Origin: Clostridia bacterium
GTDB lineage: Bacteria > Bacillota > Clostridia > TANB77 > UBA1234
Reading direction: 5' to 3'
Assembly: GCA_900753135.1 (NCBI GenBank)
Contig: CAADXZ010000146.1
Coordinates: 1 to 9,262, forward strand
DNA: 9,262 nucleotides
Shown here: one piece after another, positions 1 through 5,409 of the stretch
Layout: each line of letters starts with the position of its first letter
Numbering within the stretch: the first letter of the stretch is position 1
Made by a program: the position numbers and the translations under genes
The notes under the pieces: model-generated
The model's input: the letters and a program-made list of their open reading frames with translations, nothing else
What the model was told of the DNA's origin: nothing
Database searches by the model: none

Positions 1-30
1 AGTGACAATATAGTGACAAATTTCTAAGTG

Positions 31-732
31 CTACATATTTATTATAATCCCTTTTTTCTTTATATGCTCATTTATTGCATCTGCTATCAATTTATGACCA
101 TCTTCATTTGGGTGAATTCCATCATCACATAAGAGTTTAGAGTAATCTTTAATTTCTAAGAATTTAGAAGTGATGTCTATAATAGGTATGTTATTATTCA
201 TTGCTAACTTAAATACTTCTATATTATACCTCTCATGCCAATTACTTATGTGCTGTTTATTTCCATTCATCCATATTAAAATGTTATCACCATTCAATCC
301 TTCTGATATCTTTTTAAAATATTTTTCTGCATCTATAGGTGGCAAGGATAGCAAAACTGGAATTTTATTCATCGACTTTATTTCGTTTATTAATCTTGTA
401 TAGCGTTCGACAAAATCTTCTACCTCACTCTTTGGTTTATGAATTTCAGTAGGTCTTTCAGATATTGATTTCCAATCATAATCACAATCGTTTCCTCCAA
501 ATTCCATAAGAACATATTTGCTATCAGAATTCTTTATTATATCCAAATTCTTTTCTATACTTTTTTCACCAACTGAAATGGTGCTTCCAAATTTAGCTTT
601 GTTTTCGATTTTAACTCCTAAATCTTTACCGCATAAATTTGCAAAATTATTTTCTGAGATTTTATATTTTCCTTTTTCAAAAACAACACCTTTTAATATT
701 GAATCACCAAAAGCACTTATTTTCTTCGACAT
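31..732 (-). CDS. SGNH/GDSL-family hydrolase, cytosolic
   Basis: A 233-residue protein with the blocks of the SGNH/GDSL esterase/lipase superfamily. Block I is FGDS near the N-terminus (nucleophile Ser11). Block II Gly is at about 49 in KFGST. Block III is GGND at 79-82 (oxyanion-hole Asn81). Block V is DGIHP at 204-208 (Asp204 and His207 of the triad). There is no signal peptide or membrane segment, so it should act in the cytosol on a soluble ester. The family covers thioesterases, acyl-esterases and carbohydrate acetylesterases, and nothing here fixes the substrate. The ATG start follows AGGAGGG by 6 nt. The gene has its own promoter at 780-808 and is separated from the upstream ABC operon by a terminator, so co-function with the transporter is not implied. 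The stop codon is TAG. No terminator is visible in the 30 bases left in the window. Confidence 0.9.
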   Translation of the reverse strand: MSKKISAFGDSILKGVVFEKGKYKISENNFANLCGKDLGVKIENKAKFGSTISVGEKSIEKNLDIIKNSDSKYVLMEFGGNDCDYDWKSISERPTEIHKPKSEVEDFVERYTRLINEIKSMNKIPVLLSLPPIDAEKYFKKISEGLNGDNILIWMNGNKQHISNWHERYNIEVFKLAMNNNIPIIDITSKFLEIKDYSKLLCDDGIHPNEDGHKLIADAINEHIKKKGIIINM

Positions 733-762
733 TATACCCTCCTTTTCAAAATAATAATCAGG

Positions 763-780
763 TTTCTTTAACTAAAGAAA
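763..780. promoter_or_regulatory. 18-bp palindrome at the GDSL-gene transcription start (candidate operator)
   Basis: Perfect 8-bp arms (TTTCTTTA / TAAAGAAA) flank a 2-bp centre. The palindrome starts at the last base of the -10 hexamer of the GDSL-hydrolase promoter and runs across the expected start point. That is where a dimeric repressor would sit. As RNA it would be only a weak AT hairpin with a 2-nt loop, so a DNA operator is the more natural reading. The regulator is unknown. Confidence 0.4.
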
Positions 781-808
781 TTATAACATCAACTAAAAAA
801 ACAAACAA
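780..808 (-). promoter_or_regulatory. Promoter of the GDSL hydrolase gene
   Basis: A perfect -10 TATAAT (780-785) lies 17 bp from a TTGTTT -35 (803-808), reading leftward. Transcription should begin near 773, leaving a leader of about 40 nt before the ATG at 732. The -35 and spacer lie inside the T-tract of the ABC-operon terminator. Confidence 0.65.
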
Positions 809-830
809 GACTTTCAAAAGAGAAAGCCTT
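794..830 (-). terminator. Rho-independent terminator of the ABC transporter operon
   Basis: On the minus strand, AAGGCTTTC (830-822) pairs with GAAAGTCTT (815-807) through 9 bp including one G·U, with a 6-nt loop. A T-rich tail (GTTTGTTTTTTT) follows. It begins 3 nt after the stop codon of the last permease gene. Confidence 0.85.
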
Positions 831-833
831 TGT

Positions 834-1613
834 TTACGAGCCCGTTGATTTATATGATTTAAGTCCTATATCCCATATCTTAAAAGAGAAAGCTAAAAAT
901 ATCAATGTAACCAATGGTAATAATCCATACCACACTTTTCCTTCACTCTTATCAAGGAGATATAGCAAAGGGTAATAATTGACACAGCCAAACGGTATAA
1001 AATATGTAAAGATATTTGCAAACCATTTCTTATATATACTTATTGGATATGATGCTACATCTCTGCCACCATCTGAAACTATGTTCATTGCTTCCATGCC
1101 TTCTATTGACCAAAACGAAAATGATGCCTTTATTAGAAGTATTGAGAAGAATAATATCATAGACCCCATTATCATAAATAAAAGTACTAATACTTTGTAT
1201 GGCGACCAAATTATATTTGAAGTAGTAATTCCGTATATTAATATTATTGTATATTCAATCATTCTTCCTATTTTAGATGCTTGAAAATTTGAACATATCA
1301 CTTGAAAGGTTATATTTCTTGGTCTAACTAAAATCTGGTCTAAAAGCCCCTTTCTTATCTCCTTGTGGAAATTATCTAGACCTCTGCAAAACATTTCAGT
1401 AATAGTATGACCAAAACAAGCAATTCCTAGTACTAACATGATTTCATTTATACTCCATCCGTCAATTGAACCAAACCTGTTTATCAATATTGTAACACCT
1501 AAAAAAGAAAAAAACGAAGAAAGCGTTGATGCAATCATACTCATAATAAAGGATGCTCTATACTCAAGTTCGCATTTCATAAACATCCATATGGATTTTA
1601 AATATAACTTCAT
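834..1613 (-). CDS. ABC-2 type exporter permease (COG3694-like)
   Basis: A 259-residue integral membrane protein, third gene of the ABC exporter operon. Hydrophobic segments are visible at roughly 22-45, 57-75, 118-138, 140-163, 200-220 and 228-248, i.e. about six helices as in ABC-2 permeases. The amphipathic stretch IRKGLLDQILVRPRN (86-100) is the likely coupling helix that contacts the ATPase. The segment around 183-220 (SYPISIY, then FIPFGCVNYYP) and the C-terminal GLKSYKSTGS are what I associate with COG3694 permeases. The start follows a GGAGGG site that overlaps the stop region of the preceding permease gene, with 9 nt between the reading frames, so translation is probably coupled. Together with the other permease and the ATPase it should form a heterodimeric exporter in the cytoplasmic membrane. 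The substrate is unknown. Confidence 0.88.
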   Translation of the reverse strand: MKLYLKSIWMFMKCELEYRASFIMSMIASTLSSFFSFLGVTILINRFGSIDGWSINEIMLVLGIACFGHTITEMFCRGLDNFHKEIRKGLLDQILVRPRNITFQVICSNFQASKIGRMIEYTIILIYGITTSNIIWSPYKVLVLLFMIMGSMILFFSILLIKASFSFWSIEGMEAMNIVSDGGRDVASYPISIYKKWFANIFTYFIPFGCVNYYPLLYLLDKSEGKVWYGLLPLVTLIFLAFSFKIWDIGLKSYKSTGS

Positions 1614-1622
1614 TTAACCCTC

Positions 1623-2423
1623 CTATCCACCTTGAACAACAAGTTTTTTACTAACTTTGTTTATTAAATAATTCCCAAGCAAGGTTATTATGATAATCCA
1701 AGTAATTTGAATTGCCACACTAATGAGTCCGTCTCGCACAGATATGTTGCCAACATACAATCTAAACGGCAAGTCGATTGATAATCTAAATGGTAACAAG
1801 TAACAAATGTCTTGTAGGAATTTTGGCATAAATGGAATTGGAATAACACTACCTGCAAAAAACTCTGCAATTACTGAATAAACATTAAACAGCCCTTTTG
1901 AAGAGGTTGTGTAAAACATAATTACATATATCAACATCGCTACTCCAACAGTTAAAAAAGCTCCTAAAATCAGTGTTATTAGAAAAAGTATGAAGCTTGT
2001 AAAAGATGCTGGCATACCAATGCGATATTGTGTCGGCAGTAAAAAAGCTACAATAATAATTGGAATAAACCTTAAACATGTACCAGCAACTTTATTGGCT
2101 AGCAATTTCGAAAACCAAATAAAATATACATTAAGTGGTCGTATGTATTCATAAGAAACATTACCAGATATAATAGATTCGCTTATATCAGTATCAGAGC
2201 AATTAAATCGAGTAAGGTAGAAGAATGCTTGTCCAAGCCATACATATGAGATTAGTGCATTCCATTCCATCGGTATTGAAATATTTGCTCTATAATACGC
2301 TTCATAAATCATTATTAACATTGCACCCCAAAAGAATTGTGTTGCAACTCCTGCAATCGCTGCAAATCTGTATTGAAGGGCAATGTTAAATCTTAATTTA
2401 AAAAATGATAAATAAGTTTTCAT
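1623..2423 (-). CDS. ABC-2 type exporter permease (COG4587-like)
   Basis: A 266-residue membrane protein, second gene of the ABC operon. Hydrophobic stretches lie near 20-42, 57-72, 117-131, 140-172, 180-200 and 232-255. The conserved cytoplasmic motif IISGNVSYEYIRPLN (84-98) is the counterpart of the (K/G)G-LD--LVRP coupling region in the partner permease. This pairing of unequal permeases beside one ATPase is characteristic of the uncharacterised COG4586/4587/3694 systems. The ATG is preceded by AGGAGG 4 nt upstream, and the ATPase stop codon is 12 nt away, so the three genes form one transcript. No substrate can be assigned; drugs, lipids and peptides are all transported by ABC-2 relatives. 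Confidence 0.88.
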   Translation of the reverse strand: MKTYLSFFKLRFNIALQYRFAAIAGVATQFFWGAMLIMIYEAYYRANISIPMEWNALISYVWLGQAFFYLTRFNCSDTDISESIISGNVSYEYIRPLNVYFIWFSKLLANKVAGTCLRFIPIIIVAFLLPTQYRIGMPASFTSFILFLITLILGAFLTVGVAMLIYVIMFYTTSSKGLFNVYSVIAEFFAGSVIPIPFMPKFLQDICYLLPFRLSIDLPFRLYVGNISVRDGLISVAIQITWIIIITLLGNYLINKVSKKLVVQGG

Positions 2424-2435
2424 TGTATCCTCCTA

Positions 2436-3413
2436 TCATATATGCATTTCTTCATACATCTTTGCTATAACTTCTTCTATTGGCGAACTTTCAACTTGTA
2501 CATCCAACACGTTCACTTGCTTCGTCAATAGACTAATCACATCCTGAAGTTTTATGATATTAGAGTTAAAACTAAGTATGGCTCTTTGTTCGTTTTGTTC
2601 AATCACTTCTACATCATTAATATTTATTTTATTATTGGTATATTCATACTGAACACTCATCACAAACTTCGAAGAATACCTTTTTCTAATCTCATCTAAA
2701 CTACCATCATATAGCTTTTTGCCTTTTCCTATTAGTATTACCCTGTTTGTTAAAGCTTCAATATCTTGCATATCATGAGTTGTTAATATAACCGTTGTAC
2801 CTTCATTATGATTTAATTCTTTAATAAACCTTCTAACAGCTATTTTTGAAACAGCATCTAATCCTATTGTCGGTTCATCTAAAAATAATATCTTAGGTCT
2901 ATGTAACAGTGAGGCTGCAATTTCACATCTCATTCTTTGACCTAAACTTAATTGTCTTGTTGGAACATTGATTACTTGACTTAAATCCAAGGCATTAATA
3001 AGTTTTTGCCTTGTTTCTTCGAATTCTTTTGTTGGAATTTTATAGATATCTTTTAAAAGATAAAATGAATCATCGGGTGGAACATCCCACCATAATTGAG
3101 AGCGTTGACCGAACACAACGCCAATATCCTTAACGTATTCTTTACGTTGTTTGTATGGAACCTTACCATTTATAATGCATTCTCCGCTTGTTGGCACCAG
3201 TATTCCACACATTATTTTGATTGTGGTAGACTTTCCTGCACCGTTTGGGCCAATGTAGCCCACAATTTCGCCTTCTTTTATATCTAACGAAATGTTGTCT
3301 AGTGCGCGTACCTCTTTGTACTCTTTCTTAAAAAAAGATTTGAGCACATCTTTCGTAGAAGCCTTCCTTGTTGCTACTTTAAAAACTTTTGAAATATTCT
3401 CCAGATGTATCAA
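2436..3413 (-). CDS. ABC transporter ATP-binding protein (COG4586-like)
   Basis: A 325-residue nucleotide-binding subunit that powers the two permeases encoded next to it. Numbering from the TTG start: Walker A GPNGAGKST (55-63), Q-loop region GQRSQLWWD (about 102-110), ABC signature LSLGQ (155-159), Walker B ILFLDEP (175-181, catalytic Glu180), and H-loop His213 in TTHD. All key residues are intact. An N-terminal insert before the core beta-strands and a C-terminal domain of about 90 residues after the ATPase core match the larger ATPases of this family (about 320-330 aa). The frame is open to a GTG at 3422, but that GTG lies inside the Shine-Dalgarno AAGGAGGTG. The TTG at 3413, 8 nt after GGAGG, gives the usual beginning IHLENISKVF. 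First gene of the operon, driven by the promoter at 3476-3504. Confidence 0.92.
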   Translation of the reverse strand: MIHLENISKVFKVATRKASTKDVLKSFFKKEYKEVRALDNISLDIKEGEIVGYIGPNGAGKSTTIKIMCGILVPTSGECIINGKVPYKQRKEYVKDIGVVFGQRSQLWWDVPPDDSFYLLKDIYKIPTKEFEETRQKLINALDLSQVINVPTRQLSLGQRMRCEIAASLLHRPKILFLDEPTIGLDAVSKIAVRRFIKELNHNEGTTVILTTHDMQDIEALTNRVILIGKGKKLYDGSLDEIRKRYSSKFVMSVQYEYTNNKININDVEVIEQNEQRAILSFNSNIIKLQDVISLLTKQVNVLDVQVESSPIEEVIAKMYEEMHI

Positions 3414-3419
3414 GAAAAA

Positions 3420-3428
3420 CACCTCCTT
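3420..3428 (-). promoter_or_regulatory. Ribosome binding site fixing a TTG start for the ABC ATPase
   Basis: AAGGAGGTG is a 9-nt match to the anti-Shine-Dalgarno. It contains the more upstream in-frame GTG, which therefore cannot be efficiently used. The first initiation codon at normal spacing (8 nt) is TTG at 3413-3411. Confidence 0.8.
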
Positions 3429-3442
3429 AATATTTATCTGTT

Positions 3443-3475
3443 GAAGAATTTCATATTCTTCGCAAATACGTTTGC
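3443..3475 (-). promoter_or_regulatory. Tandem small palindromes in the ABC-operon leader (candidate operator/5' hairpins)
   Basis: Two adjoining inverted repeats lie between the -10 box and the ribosome binding site. GCAAA-CGTA-TTTGC (3462-3475) covers the expected start of transcription and looks like a LacI-family-type operator. GAAGAAT-ATGAA-ATTCTTC (3443-3461) has a 7-bp stem and 5-nt loop and would be a stable 5' hairpin in the mRNA. Neither has a U-tract, so they are not an attenuator terminator. The role is inferred from position only. Confidence 0.4.
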
Positions 3476-3504
3476 ATTTTATACTATTAGAAAAAATGTG
3501 TCAA
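3476..3504 (-). promoter_or_regulatory. Promoter of the ABC transporter operon
   Basis: A consensus -35 TTGACA (3499-3504), a 17-bp spacer and -10 TAAAAT (3476-3481) read leftward. An overlapping TATAAA two bases upstream would give a 15-bp spacer. The start is expected near 3469, so the leader is about 55 nt. Confidence 0.8.
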
Positions 3505-3552
3505 CAAAAAACGACATATTTATAAACTTTTATTTGGCTAATCATAATTGAG

Positions 3553-3632
3553 TCAAGAAAGATGAAAATCCTCGATTTTCATTCTTTCGTCTCTCGAGAG
3601 TTTTCAACTGAAAGGAAGAAAAACTCTCGCAT
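3553..3632. repeat. Dispersed two-hairpin repeat, copy A
   Basis: Non-coding element related to copy B at 7332-7408. Aligned without gaps over 61 bp (3561-3621 against 7340-7400), 46 positions match. The core 3577-3621 matches at 39/45, including an invariant AAAGGAAGAAA. In the plus orientation copy A forms hairpin 1 (3557-3570 with 3574-3588, 14 bp with one bulged T and a 3-nt loop) and hairpin 2 (3595-3604 CGAGAGTTTT with 3620-3629 AAAACTCTCG, 10 bp, 15-nt purine-rich loop). It sits in the aspS/ABC-operon gap, not inside any gene. The active strand and function are unknown. It could be a small mobile or REP-like element, or an RNA. The surrounding gap (3423-3791) otherwise holds only the ABC promoter, a 12-bp inverted repeat and the aspS terminator. 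Confidence 0.7.
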
Positions 3633-3649
3633 AAATTAATGTTTTTTTG

Positions 3650-3707
3650 TGTAATAGGAAAAAAAATAATACATAAAAAGTTGCAAATTTGTTACTTTCC
3701 TATTACA
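3650..3707. repeat. 12-bp perfect inverted repeat beside repeat copy A
   Basis: TGTAATAGGAAA (3650-3661) and TTTCCTATTACA (3696-3707) are exact reverse complements separated by 34 AT-rich bases. It lies between copy A and the aspS terminator. There is no T-tract at proper spacing on either strand, so it is not a simple terminator. It could be part of a larger fold with copy A or a separate binding site. Confidence 0.6.
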
Positions 3708-3708
3708 T

Positions 3709-3742
3709 AAAAAAGACGGAAAATTAAATTTTTCCGCCTTTT
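3709..3742 (-). terminator. Rho-independent terminator of aspS
   Basis: On the minus strand AAAAGGCGGAAAA (3742-3730) pairs with TTTTCCGTCTTTT (3723-3711) through 13 bp with one G·U, a 6-nt loop, then a run of T. It lies 50 nt after the aspS stop codon. The G·U pair becomes an A·C mismatch on the other strand, so it is built for minus-strand transcription. Confidence 0.9.
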
Positions 3743-3791
3743 AAATAATGATTTTATTTAATAATCTCTTTCCTTTAATATACTGTAAGAA

Positions 3792-5078
3792 CTATGGAGT
3801 AATTCTATTTGGACCTCTAAACAAGAACTCAACTTCTTTAATTGTATAATCAGTTAGAATCATAGTTAATCTATCTACTCCAAGTCCAAATCCACCATGT
3901 GGAGGGCAACCATATTTAAAGAATTCAAGATAGAACTTAACATCGTTGTCTAATCCTTTTTCTTGTGCTTGTGCTTTTAAAATATCATATCTATGTTCCC
4001 TTTGTGCACCAGTTGTAATTTCTACACCATTCCAGATCAAGTCATATCCTTGAGGAATACCATCTTTTCTCATGTGATAGAATGCTCTCTTGTCCTTTGG
4101 ATAATCTGTTACAAATAAAAATTCATGTCCATATTTATCCATTGCAAACTTTTTGCAAAGTCTTTCTGCTTCTGTTGTTAAATCATTCATTTCCTCAGCA
4201 GGCACTTCAAATCCATACATAGCCTTTAATTCAGCATACAAATCAGCAAGTTTTATTCTTGGGAATGGAAGAGTTGGAACAACTATTTCTTTTCCAAAAA
4301 TCTCTTTTGATTTTTCACCATATTTTTCTTTTAAATTCTTTAAAGCATAGGTAAGCATTTCTTCTTCAAATTCCATAACATCTTCATAAGAATCTATATA
4401 ACTTATTTCCAAGTCAAAACCTGTAAATTCAGTGGCGTGTTTATTTGTATTAGATTTTTCTGCTCTAAAAACTGGACCTGTTTCAAAAATTCTCTCAAAT
4501 CCACTAGCCATAGCCATTTGTTTATAGAATTGAGGGCTTTGAGCAAGATAAGCTTTTCCATCAAAATAATCTAACTCAAATACATCAGAACCACTTTCAC
4601 TAGCAGTACCAATCAATTTTGGAGTATGAATTTCAATGAAGTTTCTTTCTAAACAAAACTCTCTAAATGATTTAACAAGTTCTGTTTGCATTTCGAACAT
4701 TAATTGATTTTTTTCAGTTCTTAAATCAATCCATCTATAATCTAATCTCGTATCTATGTTAGCATCTGGACCTAAAGGTAAAGCTTCTGCTCTAGAATCA
4801 ACTTTAAGTTTTTCTGGTAGCATTTCTACTCCACCCATCTTTACAAATTCGTTTGCAATAACAGGGCCCTCAACAGTTATAACACTGTGTGGAAGTACTC
4901 CTGCAATTTCCTCTGCTATTTCAGGATACTTTTCCTTTTCAATTGTTACTTGTAACTTTCCAGTAATATCTCTGATTACTATGAAAGCCATAGTCTTCTT
5001 ATCCCTAATGTTTTCAATAAAGCCTCTAACTTTATTATTTTCTCCGACTTTAATATCTTTAATATAAGTCCTTTCCAT
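3792..5078 (-). CDS. aspS: Aspartyl-tRNA synthetase, archaeal type (possibly Asp/Asn non-discriminating)
   Basis: A 428-residue class IIb aminoacyl-tRNA synthetase that charges tRNA(Asp), and perhaps tRNA(Asn), with aspartate in the cytosol. An N-terminal OB-fold anticodon-binding domain (about 15-95) precedes the catalytic core. The core contains motif 1 (FIEIHTPKL, 147-155), QSPQFYKQ (180-187), motif 2 (FRAE 204-207 through FDLE 221-224) and motif 3 (GFGLGVDRL, 396-404). The length and absence of the large GAD insertion mark it as archaeal/eukaryotic-type AspRS, not the ~590-residue bacterial form. The LAQSPQ motif separates it from AsnRS. In several bacteria this type misacylates tRNA(Asn), which GatCAB then amidates. 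Residues at the positions reported to control discrimination in archaeal enzymes do not settle the point here. The start is ATG with GGGGTG 6 nt upstream. Expression is controlled by a T-box leader with an Asp (GAC) specifier, which supports the assignment independently. Confidence 0.93.
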   Translation of the reverse strand: MERTYIKDIKVGENNKVRGFIENIRDKKTMAFIVIRDITGKLQVTIEKEKYPEIAEEIAGVLPHSVITVEGPVIANEFVKMGGVEMLPEKLKVDSRAEALPLGPDANIDTRLDYRWIDLRTEKNQLMFEMQTELVKSFREFCLERNFIEIHTPKLIGTASESGSDVFELDYFDGKAYLAQSPQFYKQMAMASGFERIFETGPVFRAEKSNTNKHATEFTGFDLEISYIDSYEDVMEFEEEMLTYALKNLKEKYGEKSKEIFGKEIVVPTLPFPRIKLADLYAELKAMYGFEVPAEEMNDLTTEAERLCKKFAMDKYGHEFLFVTDYPKDKRAFYHMRKDGIPQGYDLIWNGVEITTGAQREHRYDILKAQAQEKGLDNDVKFYLEFFKYGCPPHGGFGLGVDRLTMILTDYTIKEVEFLFRGPNRITP

Positions 5079-5110
5079 TTAAAACACCCCTTTAAAATTT
5101 TATATTTTCT

Positions 5111-5119
5111 TTGGGACGA
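5111..5119 (-). repeat. Second copy of the antiterminator 3' strand in the aspS leader
   Basis: On the minus strand TCGTCCCAA occurs in the T-box antiterminator/terminator overlap (5178-5170) and again at 5119-5111, between the terminator U-tract and the ribosome binding site. It could be a remnant of a duplicated terminator or an alternative pairing partner for the T-box strand. Confidence 0.5.
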
Positions 5120-5133
5120 TTATTCAAAAATGT

Positions 5134-5174
5134 ATAAAAAAATTCCCAAGGATAACTGAAAATTTATCCTTGGG
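5134..5174 (-). terminator. T-box-controlled transcription terminator upstream of aspS
   Basis: On the minus strand CCCAAGGATAA... reads as an 11-bp perfect stem (5174-5164 with 5155-5145), an 8-nt loop and a TTTTTTT tail at 5142-5136. Its 5' arm (CCCAA) is the same sequence needed to close the antiterminator with TTGGG at the T-box, so the two folds are mutually exclusive. Confidence 0.92.
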
Positions 5175-5371
5175 ACGAATATACTTAAATAACCGTGGTG
5201 CCACCCAAATTGGTACTTTAAAAGACTTAACGTGTCCTTAATTCGGGTATGCTTTTCATTCACACACCAGCTCCAAAGTGTCTTCGTGCTTCTTTACTAA
5301 ATCTTTACACCAAACAGATTCTCTCTTTAAATAAAGTCTTAACACTACTCTTCTTCTTCCTCGCCATTACA
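5134..5371 (-). promoter_or_regulatory. T-box riboswitch, tRNA(Asp) (GAC specifier), controlling aspS
   Basis: A complete T-box leader. On the minus strand the specifier-loop AGTA motif (5349-5346) is followed by helix GTGTT, an AGAGAGA bulge, and a distal stem AATCT/AGATT closing a loop that contains GGTG. The return strand AGCAC then leads into GAA-GAC-A. The specifier triplet opposite AGTA is GAC at 5282-5280, an aspartate codon. The T-box proper contains TGGCACCACGG (5203-5193). Its TGGC would pair with a GCCA tRNA 3' end, fitting the G73 discriminator of tRNA(Asp). TTGGG and ACG flank this bulge and pair with CGTCCCAA to make the antiterminator. Uncharged tRNA(Asp) should therefore allow read-through into aspS. 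Stem II/III-like hairpins (GGTGTGTG/GCATACC) lie between. Confidence 0.95.
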
Positions 5372-5377
5372 ATTAGC

Positions 5378-5406
5378 ATTCTACAACAATTCATGTTATT
5401 TGTCAA
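5378..5406 (-). promoter_or_regulatory. Promoter of the T-box/aspS transcript
   Basis: A consensus -35 TTGACA (5401-5406), exactly 17 bp, then -10 TAGAAT (5378-5383), reading leftward. The start is near 5371, just before the Stem I sequence. The -35 begins only 3 nt after the proS stop codon. No terminator separates proS from it, so some aspS message may also come from proS read-through and pass the same T-box. Confidence 0.85.
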
Positions 5407-5409
5407 ATA

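Noticed and set aside
1..19. Tandem AGTGACAA repeat at the window start
   Set aside because: Two short units at the edge, too little sequence to judge; no CRISPR-like periodicity.
979..1284. 101-codon plus-strand open frame inside the permease gene
   Set aside because: A complement of hydrophobic permease codons with no ribosome binding site; the minus-strand permease motifs are unambiguous.
3420..3422. GTG as the start of the ABC ATPase (328 aa)
   Set aside because: It is part of the Shine-Dalgarno itself; the TTG three codons later has correct spacing and the family-typical N-terminus.
3553..3632. Repeat copy A as a CRISPR unit or IS end
   Set aside because: Only two diverged copies 3.8 kb apart, no spacers, no transposase or obvious terminal repeats with target duplications.
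3650..3707. 12-bp inverted repeat as a terminator or promoter
   Set aside because: The loop is 34 nt and no T-tract follows at the right spacing. TTGCAA and TATTAT elements nearby are wrongly spaced for a promoter. Kept only as an inverted repeat.
4756..5067. 103-codon open frame on the plus strand inside aspS
   Set aside because: It is antisense to the OB-fold region of a well-conserved synthetase and has no ribosome binding site or family features. The other antisense open frames inside the permease, ATPase, aspS and gpsA genes are rejected for the same reason.
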